Shown here piece by piece: positions 1 through 7,197 of a stretch of 41,702 nucleotides of DNA (its first letter is position 1; each line of letters opens with the position of its first letter). This stretch comes from CADCTB01 sp035494015. Its GTDB lineage: Bacteria; Actinomycetota; Acidimicrobiia; Acidimicrobiales; AC-14. The stretch covers positions 1-41,702 of the forward strand of contig DATJHJ010000155.1 in NCBI GenBank assembly GCA_035494015.1. The letters are read 5' to 3'. The position numbers and the translations under genes were made by a program. The notes under the pieces were generated by a model. That model searched no databases, was not told the origin of the DNA, and worked only from the letters and a program-made list of their open reading frames with translations.

Positions 1-141
1 ACGAAGCACACCGAGGTCATGAAGCGATCGGAGCAGCTCCGGGCGCTCGTCGAGCCCTTCCTGGACTAGCTCGCCCGTGGCTCCCTCAAGGTCCACGTCG
101 GGGAGACGTTCCGCTTCGAACAGGCCGCCGACGCCCTCCGA
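1..141 (+). pseudogene. 3' remnant of a medium-chain (quinone/alcohol) oxidoreductase gene with an in-frame stop
   Basis: Frame 1 is open from the window edge and reads TKHTEVMKRSEQLRALVEPF before a TAG at 67-69. The same frame then continues as LARGSLKVHVGETF and RFEQAADALR up to about 141. That order (a helix, then a G-x-L-K-V strand, a TF turn and an E-x-AADALR helix) is what I know from the C-terminus of zinc-type alcohol dehydrogenase and quinone oxidoreductase proteins. The usual final strand (a GK-x-V-L-like ending) is missing, and similarity stops within a few bases of the end of the convergent LuxR-type gene at 146. I read this as a gene end broken by a nonsense codon and by loss of its last residues. 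If the TAG is tolerated, only the last 40-odd residues of a longer protein would be lost. The family assignment rests on a short stretch. Confidence 0.55.
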
Positions 142-145
142 CCTG

Positions 146-2920
146 TCACCCGACGGCGGGAGGCGGGCAGCCCAGGGCGTCGAGCTCGGCCATCGCCTCG
201 GCCCGGCTGTCCGCCACGAGGAACAGGGTGCAGGCGCGCTCGAAGCGCGCGCCGATCCGCCGGAACCCTTCCGCCGCCGCCCGCAGCTCCGCGTCATCGT
301 CATGGAGTCGGCCGGCAGCACGGAGGAGCTGCGCGGCGACGAAGTCGTTCTCGGCTCCGAGAGCCGCCGCCGCCGCCAGCCTTCCCGCCGCCCCTGGCGC
401 GCCGACGGCGATGGCGAGCTCGACCTCGGCGGCCACCGCGTAGGCGGTGTACTGGCCGGCCACCGGCTCGTGGAGGGCGGCACTGCCGGCGCGGGCCCGG
501 TCGACGTCGCCCCGGTGCAGGGCGATGCGGGGCTCGACGAAGAGGCTGAAGCTGTTCCTCCGCGTCGGCACGCAGATCCTCTCCGCGAGGGCCCACCACT
601 CCCTCGAATCCGTGTCCTCGCCGCGCAGCCCGTGGACCAACGCCACGGCGAAGAACGACGGTGCCATCCACCCGGCGGCGGGGCTCCCGGTGCGCTGCCA
701 GCCGTCCCGCATCACCTCGGCCTGGGCGAGCGCCGCCTCGAAGTCGCCGCGTAGCGCGAGGGGGACGACGAAATGCGTCGCCGCGAAATGGGCCAGGCCC
801 TGCCCCAGGCTGTCCTCGTCGGACGCCCGGGCGGCGGCCAGGGCGGCATCGAGATCCCCGGCGGCCAACGCCGCTTCCGTTGCCATGTGGAACGCATCGG
901 CCACCTCGCCGCCCACCGCTGGATCGTGACGGCGCATCCGGTCGAGCAGGTGGAGCCGTTCGGCGGTGAACCGCTGGGCGCTCTTGTAGCGCCCGGCAAC
1001 CATCTCCGCGGAGGCGACGGCGTCGAGGGCGTTGCTGATCAGGACCGGGTCATCGAGCCGGCGAGCGACCTGGAGGGCCCGATCGGCGAGCGCCGGATCG
1101 GTCTCCGTCAGACCGGGGCGTCCGTTCCACGCCGCGGCGATGGTGACGTGGGTCTCGGCTTCGAGGTCGTCGGCGGGAGCGAGGGCCTGAGCCCGCTCGA
1201 CCAACGCGACGAGCTCCTGGTGCGGTGGCGGGTCGGCGAAGGTCCCGGGCGCCCGTCCGGCGACCATCGCCGCGTCAGCCAGGGAGATCGCCGCCGCGCC
1301 GGCGTCGCCCTCCGAGACGGCGCGCCGGTGCGCGGTCATGAGCATCTCGAACGCCAGGTCACCGCGCATTTCGGCGTACGCCGCGGTGGCGGCCACGCGC
1401 AGGGCCTGCACGGCAGCACGCTCGTCCGGGGCGAGGTCGACCGCAGTCCGGTAATGCCGACGGGCCTCGACGAGGAACCGTCGGGCGTACGTGAGGTGGC
1501 CGAGGGCCATGGCCAGCCGATGTCCGAGTGCGGGGTCGCCGATCTCCGTCACCGCGCTCAGCGCGGCCCGTAGGTCGTCGGCGACGGCATCGAACCGAGG
1601 CTTCCAACCGTCGCCCTCGAGCGCGGCCTCCAAGGCGACGGCCGTGGCCGCGGCCCAGCCGAGGTACGCGACCAGGATGGCCTGAGCTTCGCCACTCGAC
1701 GCAAGCTGTTCGTGGGCATAGGCGTGCACCGTGTCGAGCATCCGCCACCGGCTGCCGGTCTGGCCTGGGATGCGGATGAGCAGGCTCTTGTCGACCAGGC
1801 GGCCGACGACATCGCTGGTCGCCGCCGTGTCGCCGCCGCCGGCGACATCGGTGGCGGCCGCCAGGTCGAAGGCGCCGGCGAAGCACCCCAGCCGGCGGAA
1901 GAGCGCCCGCTCGTCGGCGTCGAGCAGGTCGTGGCTCCAATCGATCACCGCCCGGAGCGACCGGTGGCGCCCGGCGGGCCCGCTGGTGAGGAGACGAAGG
2001 CGGTCGTCGAGACCGGCGAGAAGGCCGTCCACCCCGAGTGAGGCGCTCCGAGCGGCGGCGAGCTCGATGGCCAGCGGGATGCCGTCGAGCCGGCGGCAGA
2101 TCTCGTCGACCACGGCCCTCGGCGGCGCCTCGACCGAGCCGCTGGCCAGCCGCTCCACGAACAAGGTCTCCGCGTCGGAGGGCGCGCCACCCCCGTCCGG
2201 TCCGGCCACCGACAGCGGCGGGACGGCGATGACCCGTTCGCCGACGACGCCCAGCCGCTCCCGGCTCGTGGCCAGCACGGCCGCGTCCGGGCAGGCGGCG
2301 AGAAGGTCGCCCACGAAGTTGGTCACCGCGTCCAGCACGTGCTCGCAGTTGTCGAGGACGAGCAGCGACCGTCCCTCCCGCATGCGCTCGTGGACGACCC
2401 GCTCGAGCGGCTCCTGTGGTCGCTCGGTCACGCCGAGCGCGGCGGCCACGGCCTGAACCACGAACCCGGACGTGACCGGCACGAGGTCGACGAAGGCGCC
2501 GCCCGCAACGAACACCGGTGCCACCCGCTCGGCGATGACCTGGGCGAGGGCCGTCTTGCCGATCCCGCCGGGGCCCAGGAGCGTGACCATCCGGCTGCCC
2601 TTGAGCGCGTCGAGGATCTCACCGAGCTCGGCTTCCCGCCCGATGAACGTCGTCCACCGATGCGGGAGCCCGGCGAACGGCACCGGTGCGGCGGACGGCG
2701 TGCCGGGCCGGGACGCGGCGAGCCCCGCGAGCTCCCGACGGTCGCCCGCGCCCAGCTTTCGCAGCAACGAGGAGACGTGGGTCTCAACGGTCCGCACGGA
2801 GATGTGCAGCCGCTGGGCGATCTGGGCGTTGGTCATGTGGTCGGCCAAGGCAGCCAGGACCTCGGCCTCCCGCTCCGACACCGTCTCCGCCCCCACAGTG
2901 GTCACGGCGCTCATTCTCAC
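146..2920 (-). CDS. LuxR-family transcriptional regulator with N-terminal HTH, NB-ARC-like ATPase and TPR-like region
   Basis: A 924-residue putative signal-responsive transcription factor. Residues ~12-70 form a LuxR-type helix-turn-helix (SEREAEVLAAL, NAQIAQRLHISVRTVETHVS). Residues ~90-400 form a STAND/NB-ARC-like ATPase with Walker A GPGGIGKT (116-123) and a Walker B-like LLVLDNCEH ending near residue 194. The remaining ~500 residues are Ala/Leu-rich helical repeats, probably TPR-like. In the classic LAL (MalT-type) proteins the HTH is C-terminal, so this order is reversed. The start is GTG at 2920 with AGGGG about 8 nt upstream; an ATG two codons further in is an alternative. It is divergent from the small gene at 3053, and a triple 11-bp-phased repeat lies between them. 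The ligand and targets cannot be told from sequence. Confidence 0.9.
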   Translation of the reverse strand: MRMSAVTTVGAETVSEREAEVLAALADHMTNAQIAQRLHISVRTVETHVSSLLRKLGAGDRRELAGLAASRPGTPSAAPVPFAGLPHRWTTFIGREAELGEILDALKGSRMVTLLGPGGIGKTALAQVIAERVAPVFVAGGAFVDLVPVTSGFVVQAVAAALGVTERPQEPLERVVHERMREGRSLLVLDNCEHVLDAVTNFVGDLLAACPDAAVLATSRERLGVVGERVIAVPPLSVAGPDGGGAPSDAETLFVERLASGSVEAPPRAVVDEICRRLDGIPLAIELAAARSASLGVDGLLAGLDDRLRLLTSGPAGRHRSLRAVIDWSHDLLDADERALFRRLGCFAGAFDLAAATDVAGGGDTAATSDVVGRLVDKSLLIRIPGQTGSRWRMLDTVHAYAHEQLASSGEAQAILVAYLGWAAATAVALEAALEGDGWKPRFDAVADDLRAALSAVTEIGDPALGHRLAMALGHLTYARRFLVEARRHYRTAVDLAPDERAAVQALRVAATAAYAEMRGDLAFEMLMTAHRRAVSEGDAGAAAISLADAAMVAGRAPGTFADPPPHQELVALVERAQALAPADDLEAETHVTIAAAWNGRPGLTETDPALADRALQVARRLDDPVLISNALDAVASAEMVAGRYKSAQRFTAERLHLLDRMRRHDPAVGGEVADAFHMATEAALAAGDLDAALAAARASDEDSLGQGLAHFAATHFVVPLALRGDFEAALAQAEVMRDGWQRTGSPAAGWMAPSFFAVALVHGLRGEDTDSREWWALAERICVPTRRNSFSLFVEPRIALHRGDVDRARAGSAALHEPVAGQYTAYAVAAEVELAIAVGAPGAAGRLAAAAALGAENDFVAAQLLRAAGRLHDDDAELRAAAEGFRRIGARFERACTLFLVADSRAEAMAELDALGCPPPAVG

Positions 2921-2946
2921 GCGCCCACCCCTGCTTTGCGTGGCCT

Positions 2947-2975
2947 ATCCGTACTCGATCCGTAGTGGATCCGTG
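2947..2975. promoter_or_regulatory. Three 11-bp-phased ATCCGTR direct repeats (probable operator)
   Basis: ATCCGTA at 2947, ATCCGTA at 2958 and ATCCGTG at 2969 are 7-bp units separated by 4 bp, so they lie on one face of the helix. The array begins 26 bp upstream of the LuxR/ATPase start codon and ends 77 bp before the divergent small gene. Tandem 11-bp spacing is typical of OmpR/PhoB-type regulators. Which protein binds is unknown, and the units differ from the PhoP-type repeats elsewhere in this window. Confidence 0.6.
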
Positions 2976-3052
2976 GCCCCCGCGGATGTGTGTTCGGCCG
3001 CCAGAGCCCAGGCTGAGACCAACAGCGGATCGGAGCCGAGGAAGGGGACCGT

Positions 3053-3244
3053 ATGAACAGCGACTACGTGACGGCACTGCGCGTGCACCAGCACCAGGCC
3101 GACCTCGTCCGCCGGGCCGAGGAGTACCGGCTGGCGCTCGCCGCTCGCCCGTGCCCGCCGGATTCGACCCCGCCGAGGCAAACCCTGCGGTGGTGGCGGC
3201 GCCAGGTGTTGCCGAACTGCCAGCCCGAGGTCGCCCGTGCCTGA
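3053..3244 (+). CDS. Small hypothetical protein (63 aa)
   Basis: The gene starts at ATG 3053 and is preceded by a strong Shine-Dalgarno sequence (AGGAAGGGG, 3039-3047, 5 nt spacing). The protein begins MNSDYVTALRVHQHQADLVR and is rich in Arg, Gln and Ala with a charged amphipathic N-terminal helix. It has no signal peptide and no membrane segment. Short proteins with a similar start (aliphatic/His/Gln helix followed by LRREAE-like residues) are common in actinobacteria and have no assigned function. It lies alone between the divergent LuxR/ATPase gene and the RNA ligase remnant. The ribosome-binding site is the main reason to call it; the C-terminal third is compositionally biased and could be altered. 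Confidence 0.55.
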   Translation: MNSDYVTALRVHQHQADLVRRAEEYRLALAARPCPPDSTPPRQTLRWWRRQVLPNCQPEVARA

Positions 3245-3251
3245 TGAGGAT

Positions 3252-3455
3252 TTACACGGAATTGCGGACGAGCCCGAAGTCACGCAACTTGATCTTGGCC
3301 ATCCGCCCGTCGGGGTGATGCCAGACGATGCCTTCGATGTCCTTGCCCGCAAGGTAGTCCCGCAGACCTTGGTACGTACGGGGCGCAAAAGGGCTACCGC
3401 CCTCGCCAGCGTTTCGCCCGACGGGAGTCAGCGTACGCCCATGAAGGTGCGACTC
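3252..3455 (-). pseudogene. C-terminal remnant of an RNA ligase (DUF5565/Rnl-like)
   Basis: A minus-strand frame with no start codon is open from just after a TGA (3456-3458) to a TAA (3252-3254). It reads HLHGRTLTPVG, then RTYQGLRDYLAGKDIEG, then IVWHHPDGRMAKIKLRDFGL. The EGIVWHHPDGR segment and the K-I-K-x-RDF ending match what I know of nucleotidyltransferase motifs IV/V in small RNA ligases: EGIV-H is motif IV-like and K-I-K is motif V-like. The N-terminal adenylylation lysine and about 200 residues are absent. Upstream, the frame is blocked and runs into the 3' end of the metzincin gene. This is therefore the stump of a deleted gene and not a functional small protein. Confidence 0.65.
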
Positions 3456-3496
3456 TCAATGCTTCTCGCTATTCCCCACGCCGGGCACGGGAAGGC

Positions 3497-4318
3497 TTAA
3501 CGCGCCGGCGGCGCGGGCGTCGGCAGGCAGCCGGCTTCGGTACCGACGGCCTTGAGGCCGGCGAGGTCGCCGGCCTGGAACTCGGCCGGTCCCCGCTGGA
3601 CGCCGAGCTCGGTGAACATGATCTCGTCTGACCGGGCGACGTGGCCGAGGCCGACGAGATGGCCGATCTCGTGGATGAACACGCGGCCCCAGGTCGTCCC
3701 CTCGCCGAACCCGCTGGCCGGCCGGGTCCGGTCGTGGTCCGTCGCCACCGCGTCGACGTTCACGATCAGTACCCCGCTGACATAGGTGCCGTCGACCGGG
3801 ACCGAACGCCCCCCGGCCGGGTTGGTCGGTTCCATCCGGAACTGGCCGCCGTGACCCCACACGATCAGGATGGGCGCCCAGCGGCCAGGGTACCGCTGGG
3901 GCTGTGCCGCGGGACGGTTCACCATCGCCGGCTCGTCCGTCGGCCCGTCGTTCACGAAGGTCAGGCCCGTCGCCGCCTCCACCTTGCCGATCGCGGCCTG
4001 CAGGTCGTCCAGGGCGCCCGGCGGGGCAAGGGCGGCGTTGACCACGTAGTGGATGGGCTCGCACGGGTTGAACCGCACCGGCTGGCATCCGCCGCGTTGC
4101 GCCTCCAGGAAGGAATAGTCGACCGGCGTCTCCACCCCTGGCCGCCGCTGCCCGTTGTCCTCGGAAGCCAGGTGGTTGCGAACCGGGCAGTCGGGCGAAT
4201 CGGGCCCGCTCGCCGTGATCTCGTCGTCGGCGGCCGGTGACCCGGTGCCCGAGGAGCCGCCGCAGGACACGAGCAGGGTCGCCGCCAGCAGGCCGATCAA
4301 CGCGATGAACCCGGGCAC
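3497..4318 (-). CDS. Secreted metzincin-type zinc metalloprotease lipoprotein
   Basis: A 273-residue protein with a lipoprotein signal peptide (hydrophobic residues 4-17, lipobox LVSC with Cys19) followed by a Gly/Ser-rich linker. The catalytic zinc motif HEIGHLVGLGH is at about residues 216-226 and fits HExxHxxGxxH. An EIMF about 6 residues after the last His may serve as the Met-turn. This is the M10/matrixin-like metzincin signature, so the protein is probably an extracellular, membrane-anchored peptidase. The start is GTG 4318, with GAGGAG only 1 nt upstream; a TTG five codons in has more normal spacing, so the start is uncertain. It follows tadC on the same strand after a 72-nt gap. It may be co-transcribed and process pilus or surface proteins, but this is inference. 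Confidence 0.85.
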   Translation of the reverse strand: MPGFIALIGLLAATLLVSCGGSSGTGSPAADDEITASGPDSPDCPVRNHLASEDNGQRRPGVETPVDYSFLEAQRGGCQPVRFNPCEPIHYVVNAALAPPGALDDLQAAIGKVEAATGLTFVNDGPTDEPAMVNRPAAQPQRYPGRWAPILIVWGHGGQFRMEPTNPAGGRSVPVDGTYVSGVLIVNVDAVATDHDRTRPASGFGEGTTWGRVFIHEIGHLVGLGHVARSDEIMFTELGVQRGPAEFQAGDLAGLKAVGTEAGCLPTPAPPAR

Positions 4319-4390
4319 GCTCCTCGATCTCGTCCTAGGGGACCGCCTGGCCTCGATGCCCGAAGGTACACGAAGGGCGCCCGGCGGCTC

Positions 4391-5296
4391 CTACAGGCCC
4401 TTGACGAGGTTGATGAAGGCGGGGACGAGGACGACGATGAACAGGGTGGGCAGGATGCAGAAGACCAGCGGGAAGACCACCTTCACCGGCAGCTTCATGG
4501 CCCGCTCCTCGGCGCGGAACCGCCGCTTCTCCCGCTGCTCGACGGCCTGGGACCGCAGGACCCGGGCGATCGGGACGCCGTAGATCTCGGCTTGGGTGAC
4601 GGCGTGGACGAACTGGCGCAGATCGGGAACCTCGGTCCGGGCCAGCAGGTTCTCCAACGCCTCACGCCGGGGGATCCCCACCCGCAGCTCCTGGAGCAGC
4701 TGCGTGATCTCCGCGGCCAGGGGGCCACTGCCGGACCGTGCCGTTCGGGCCAGGGCGGCGTCGAAGCCGAGCCCGGCCTCGATGCAGATCGTGAGCTGGT
4801 CGAGCGTGTCCGGGAGCCGGTTGGCGATCTCGGTCTGACGGGCCCGGGCTCGCCGGGCCAGGACGGCGTCGGGCGACAGGTACCCGGCCGCGACGACCAG
4901 GGCCCCGCCGGCCAGGGTACGACCGGACGGCGAGATGGCAAACCACGCCAGGCCGCCGGCCAGGCCGGCACCGGCGGCGGCCAGCTTGAGGGCGAGGACA
5001 CGTTCGACGGGCCACCCACCGCCGGCCAGTTCGAGCCTGCGCTCGAGCCGGGCGACGATGCCGCCGGGGCTGAGGCGGCGCGCCGGGCTGGCCAGCGCCC
5101 GGACGAGTGGCTCGATCAGGCGCTCGAACGGCGACGTCGACAGCACGATGGCCCGGAGGTCCCCGCCCGGGGCCAGCCCGGCGGTGAGGTTGTGGCTCAC
5201 CCGGCGCCCCGGCACTCGGTCCCCCGCCAGGCTGAACCACAGGACCGGCAGCGACAGAGCGACGGCGAGCGCAGCGGCCACGACGTAGATGGGCAT
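4391..5296 (-). CDS. tadC: Tad pilus inner-membrane platform protein TadC
   Basis: A 301-residue type II secretion F-domain protein. Together with TadB it would form the inner-membrane platform on which the TadA ATPase assembles Flp-type pili. The N-terminus (MPIYVVAAALAVALSLPVLW) is a membrane segment, followed by a second hydrophobic pair near residues 90-130. The T2SSF core runs IANRLPDTLDQLTICIEAGLG to about AMKLPVKVVFPLVFCILPT, with a last membrane helix near the C-terminus. I place the start at ATG 5296 because AAGGAG lies 6 nt upstream; an upstream in-frame extension to 5341 would overlap the preceding gene and lacks such a site. It begins 11 nt after the VWA-TadB stop, so the two are co-transcribed. 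Confidence 0.9.
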   Translation of the reverse strand: MPIYVVAAALAVALSLPVLWFSLAGDRVPGRRVSHNLTAGLAPGGDLRAIVLSTSPFERLIEPLVRALASPARRLSPGGIVARLERRLELAGGGWPVERVLALKLAAAGAGLAGGLAWFAISPSGRTLAGGALVVAAGYLSPDAVLARRARARQTEIANRLPDTLDQLTICIEAGLGFDAALARTARSGSGPLAAEITQLLQELRVGIPRREALENLLARTEVPDLRQFVHAVTQAEIYGVPIARVLRSQAVEQREKRRFRAEERAMKLPVKVVFPLVFCILPTLFIVVLVPAFINLVKGL

Positions 5297-5307
5297 CTGG
5301 TGCTCCT

Positions 5308-7197
5308 TCAGAAGATCGGCTTGACGATGCGGCGGAGCCACACGCCGCCGACGGCCAGGAGGACGGCGCCGGCGGCGAGGAAGGCGAGGCCGAGCCCGGT
5401 GCCGAACAGCGGGCTCAGGTACGACCGGTTGGTGACGGCCATGACGCCGGCGAGACCGAAGGGCAGGACCATCAGGACCGCCGCCGACAGCCGACCCTCG
5501 GCGCTCAGGGCGGTGACCTTGCGGCGGATGCGGGTCCGGTCCCGAATGGTGCCGGTCACCTTGTCGAGGATCTCGGCGAGGTCGCCGCCGACCTCACGCT
5601 GGATCTCGACCGCTTCGACCACCCACTCGAAGTCCTCGTTCCCGACGCGCCCCCGCAGGGCCGAGAGGCTCTCGACGAAATCGCGCCCCAGCCGGGTCTC
5701 CACGGTCACCCGGCGGAATTCCTCCGCCGTCGGCGACTCGGACTCCCGGGCCAGGGTGTCGATGGCCTGGGCGAGGCTGTGGCCGGCGCGCAGGCTGCCG
5801 GCCAGCATCTGCAGCGTGTCGGCCAGCTGGTCGCCGAAACGGGCGCGTCGCCGCCGGGCCAGCTGCTCGACCACCACGCGGGCGACCACCAGGACGACGA
5901 GGGCGGCGACCAGTCCGACCAGGGCGGAGATCAGGAGCCAGCCGGCGACGAACACCACCGCGGCCGCCGCGCCCACGGCGAGCAGCAGCTCCCCCACACG
6001 GACATCGACGCCGCCGGCCTCCAGCGTGGTGGCCAGACGAGCCGATCCACCACGGGAGCGCAACACAGCATCGGTCAGCGACTCCGCCCGGCGGGCGGCG
6101 CCACTCAGGCCGAGGCCCCGGCGACGGGACACCAGCCCCCGAGCCCGCGGAGCCCACCGCGACGACGCCGCCAGCAGGGCGCCGAGCAGCACCAGTGCCC
6201 AGAGCGCGGCACCCCCGAACAGGGCCCAGCTCCCCAAGGGACGGCCGGTCGTCCCGCCGTCACCCGCCGGGTCCGCGCTCGCCGGCGGCCCGGCGTCGAC
6301 CATGGCCGGGAGGGAAAGCTGGGCCCGGCCGGCGACCTGCACTGTTCCCGAGGAAATGTTGACGTCGACGTCCGTCGGCCCATGCCCCGACGAGCGGTAG
6401 CCGATGGCGTATTGCCGGACGAGCTGCCTGGCGACGGCGTCGAACGCCCCGCCGAGGGCGGCCGGGTCGCCGGCGGGCACGACGCGCCCGCCCCCGCTGG
6501 CGGCCAGGCGACTCAGGGCCGCGGGGTTGCTCTCCCCCGTGCGCAGCTCGACGGCGAAGAGCGGGACCTTGGACGCGGCCAGCGCGGCCGCGGTGGCGTC
6601 GAGCGTCGCCTTGCTCGTCGTATCCCCGCCGTCGGAGAGCAGGACGACGACGGGCCGGGTCCCGGCGGTCGCCGACAGTTGGGCCAGCCCGGCGCCGACG
6701 GCGTCGTACAGCGCAGTCTGGCCTCCGGCCGACAGGCCGGCGACCGCCGCCTGCTGGGCGCTGCGGTTCGCCGACAGGGGGCTGACGACGGCGGCCTTGG
6801 CCCCGAAGCCGATGACCGCCACCCGCGCACCCGCGGGGAGCTGGGCGAGGAACGCCTGCGCCGCCGACTTGGCCGCCGCCAGTGGGGCGCCGGCCATGCT
6901 GCCCGACGTGTCGAGGACGAGGGCGACCTCGAGCTGGTCGGCGGGCAGGGCGTCAACCTGGATGGACTGGGGCTGGCCACCCTCGACGACCCGGAAGGAC
7001 GAGGCGGTCAGCAGCTGATCGCCCATCTCGGCGGGGGCGGCGACGACGAGCCGGACATCGGGATAGCCGGAAACGTCGGCCGAGACCGGCAGCGGGTCCC
7101 CCGCCGCCCCCGCGGCCAGGACCGACGGGGCCAGGGCGGCGCCGAGCGCCAGTGCTGCGGCCAGGGCGACGCCGCGCCCGCTGGCACCGGCCTTCAC
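5308..7197 (-). CDS. tadB: Von Willebrand factor A domain-TadB fusion protein
   Basis: A 629-residue fusion. Residues 1-29 are a Sec signal peptide. Residues ~90-260 are a VWA domain with a complete MIDAS metal site: DTSGS (96-100), GGQTALYDA with Thr161, and LLSDGGD (187-192). A membrane helix follows at about 324-345, then an Arg-rich cytoplasmic stretch (347-360) and membrane helices at 401-442. The T2SSF domain is at about 450-570 (DTLQML context, SLRAGHSLAQAI), with two more helices at the C-terminus. Ordinary TadB proteins lack the signal peptide and VWA part. The predicted topology puts the VWA domain outside and the T2SSF domain inside, so assembly could be coupled to binding of a surface ligand. 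It overlaps tadA by 4 nt (ATGA). Confidence 0.9.
   Translation of the reverse strand: MKAGASGRGVALAAALALGAALAPSVLAAGAAGDPLPVSADVSGYPDVRLVVAAPAEMGDQLLTASSFRVVEGGQPQSIQVDALPADQLEVALVLDTSGSMAGAPLAAAKSAAQAFLAQLPAGARVAVIGFGAKAAVVSPLSANRSAQQAAVAGLSAGGQTALYDAVGAGLAQLSATAGTRPVVVLLSDGGDTTSKATLDATAAALAASKVPLFAVELRTGESNPAALSRLAASGGGRVVPAGDPAALGGAFDAVARQLVRQYAIGYRSSGHGPTDVDVNISSGTVQVAGRAQLSLPAMVDAGPPASADPAGDGGTTGRPLGSWALFGGAALWALVLLGALLAASSRWAPRARGLVSRRRGLGLSGAARRAESLTDAVLRSRGGSARLATTLEAGGVDVRVGELLLAVGAAAAVVFVAGWLLISALVGLVAALVVLVVARVVVEQLARRRRARFGDQLADTLQMLAGSLRAGHSLAQAIDTLARESESPTAEEFRRVTVETRLGRDFVESLSALRGRVGNEDFEWVVEAVEIQREVGGDLAEILDKVTGTIRDRTRIRRKVTALSAEGRLSAAVLMVLPFGLAGVMAVTNRSYLSPLFGTGLGLAFLAAGAVLLAVGGVWLRRIVKPIF

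Noticed and set aside
3237..3500. Plus-strand open frame of 87 codons after the small gene
   Set aside because: It is antisense to the RNA ligase remnant, which has family-like sequence, and it has no ribosome-binding site or recognisable motif.
4592..6400. 602-codon plus-strand frame opposite tadC and tadB
   Set aside because: Its translation is low-complexity Arg/Pro/Ser/Thr-rich sequence typical of the reverse strand of GC-rich genes, while the minus strand has clear Tad domains.
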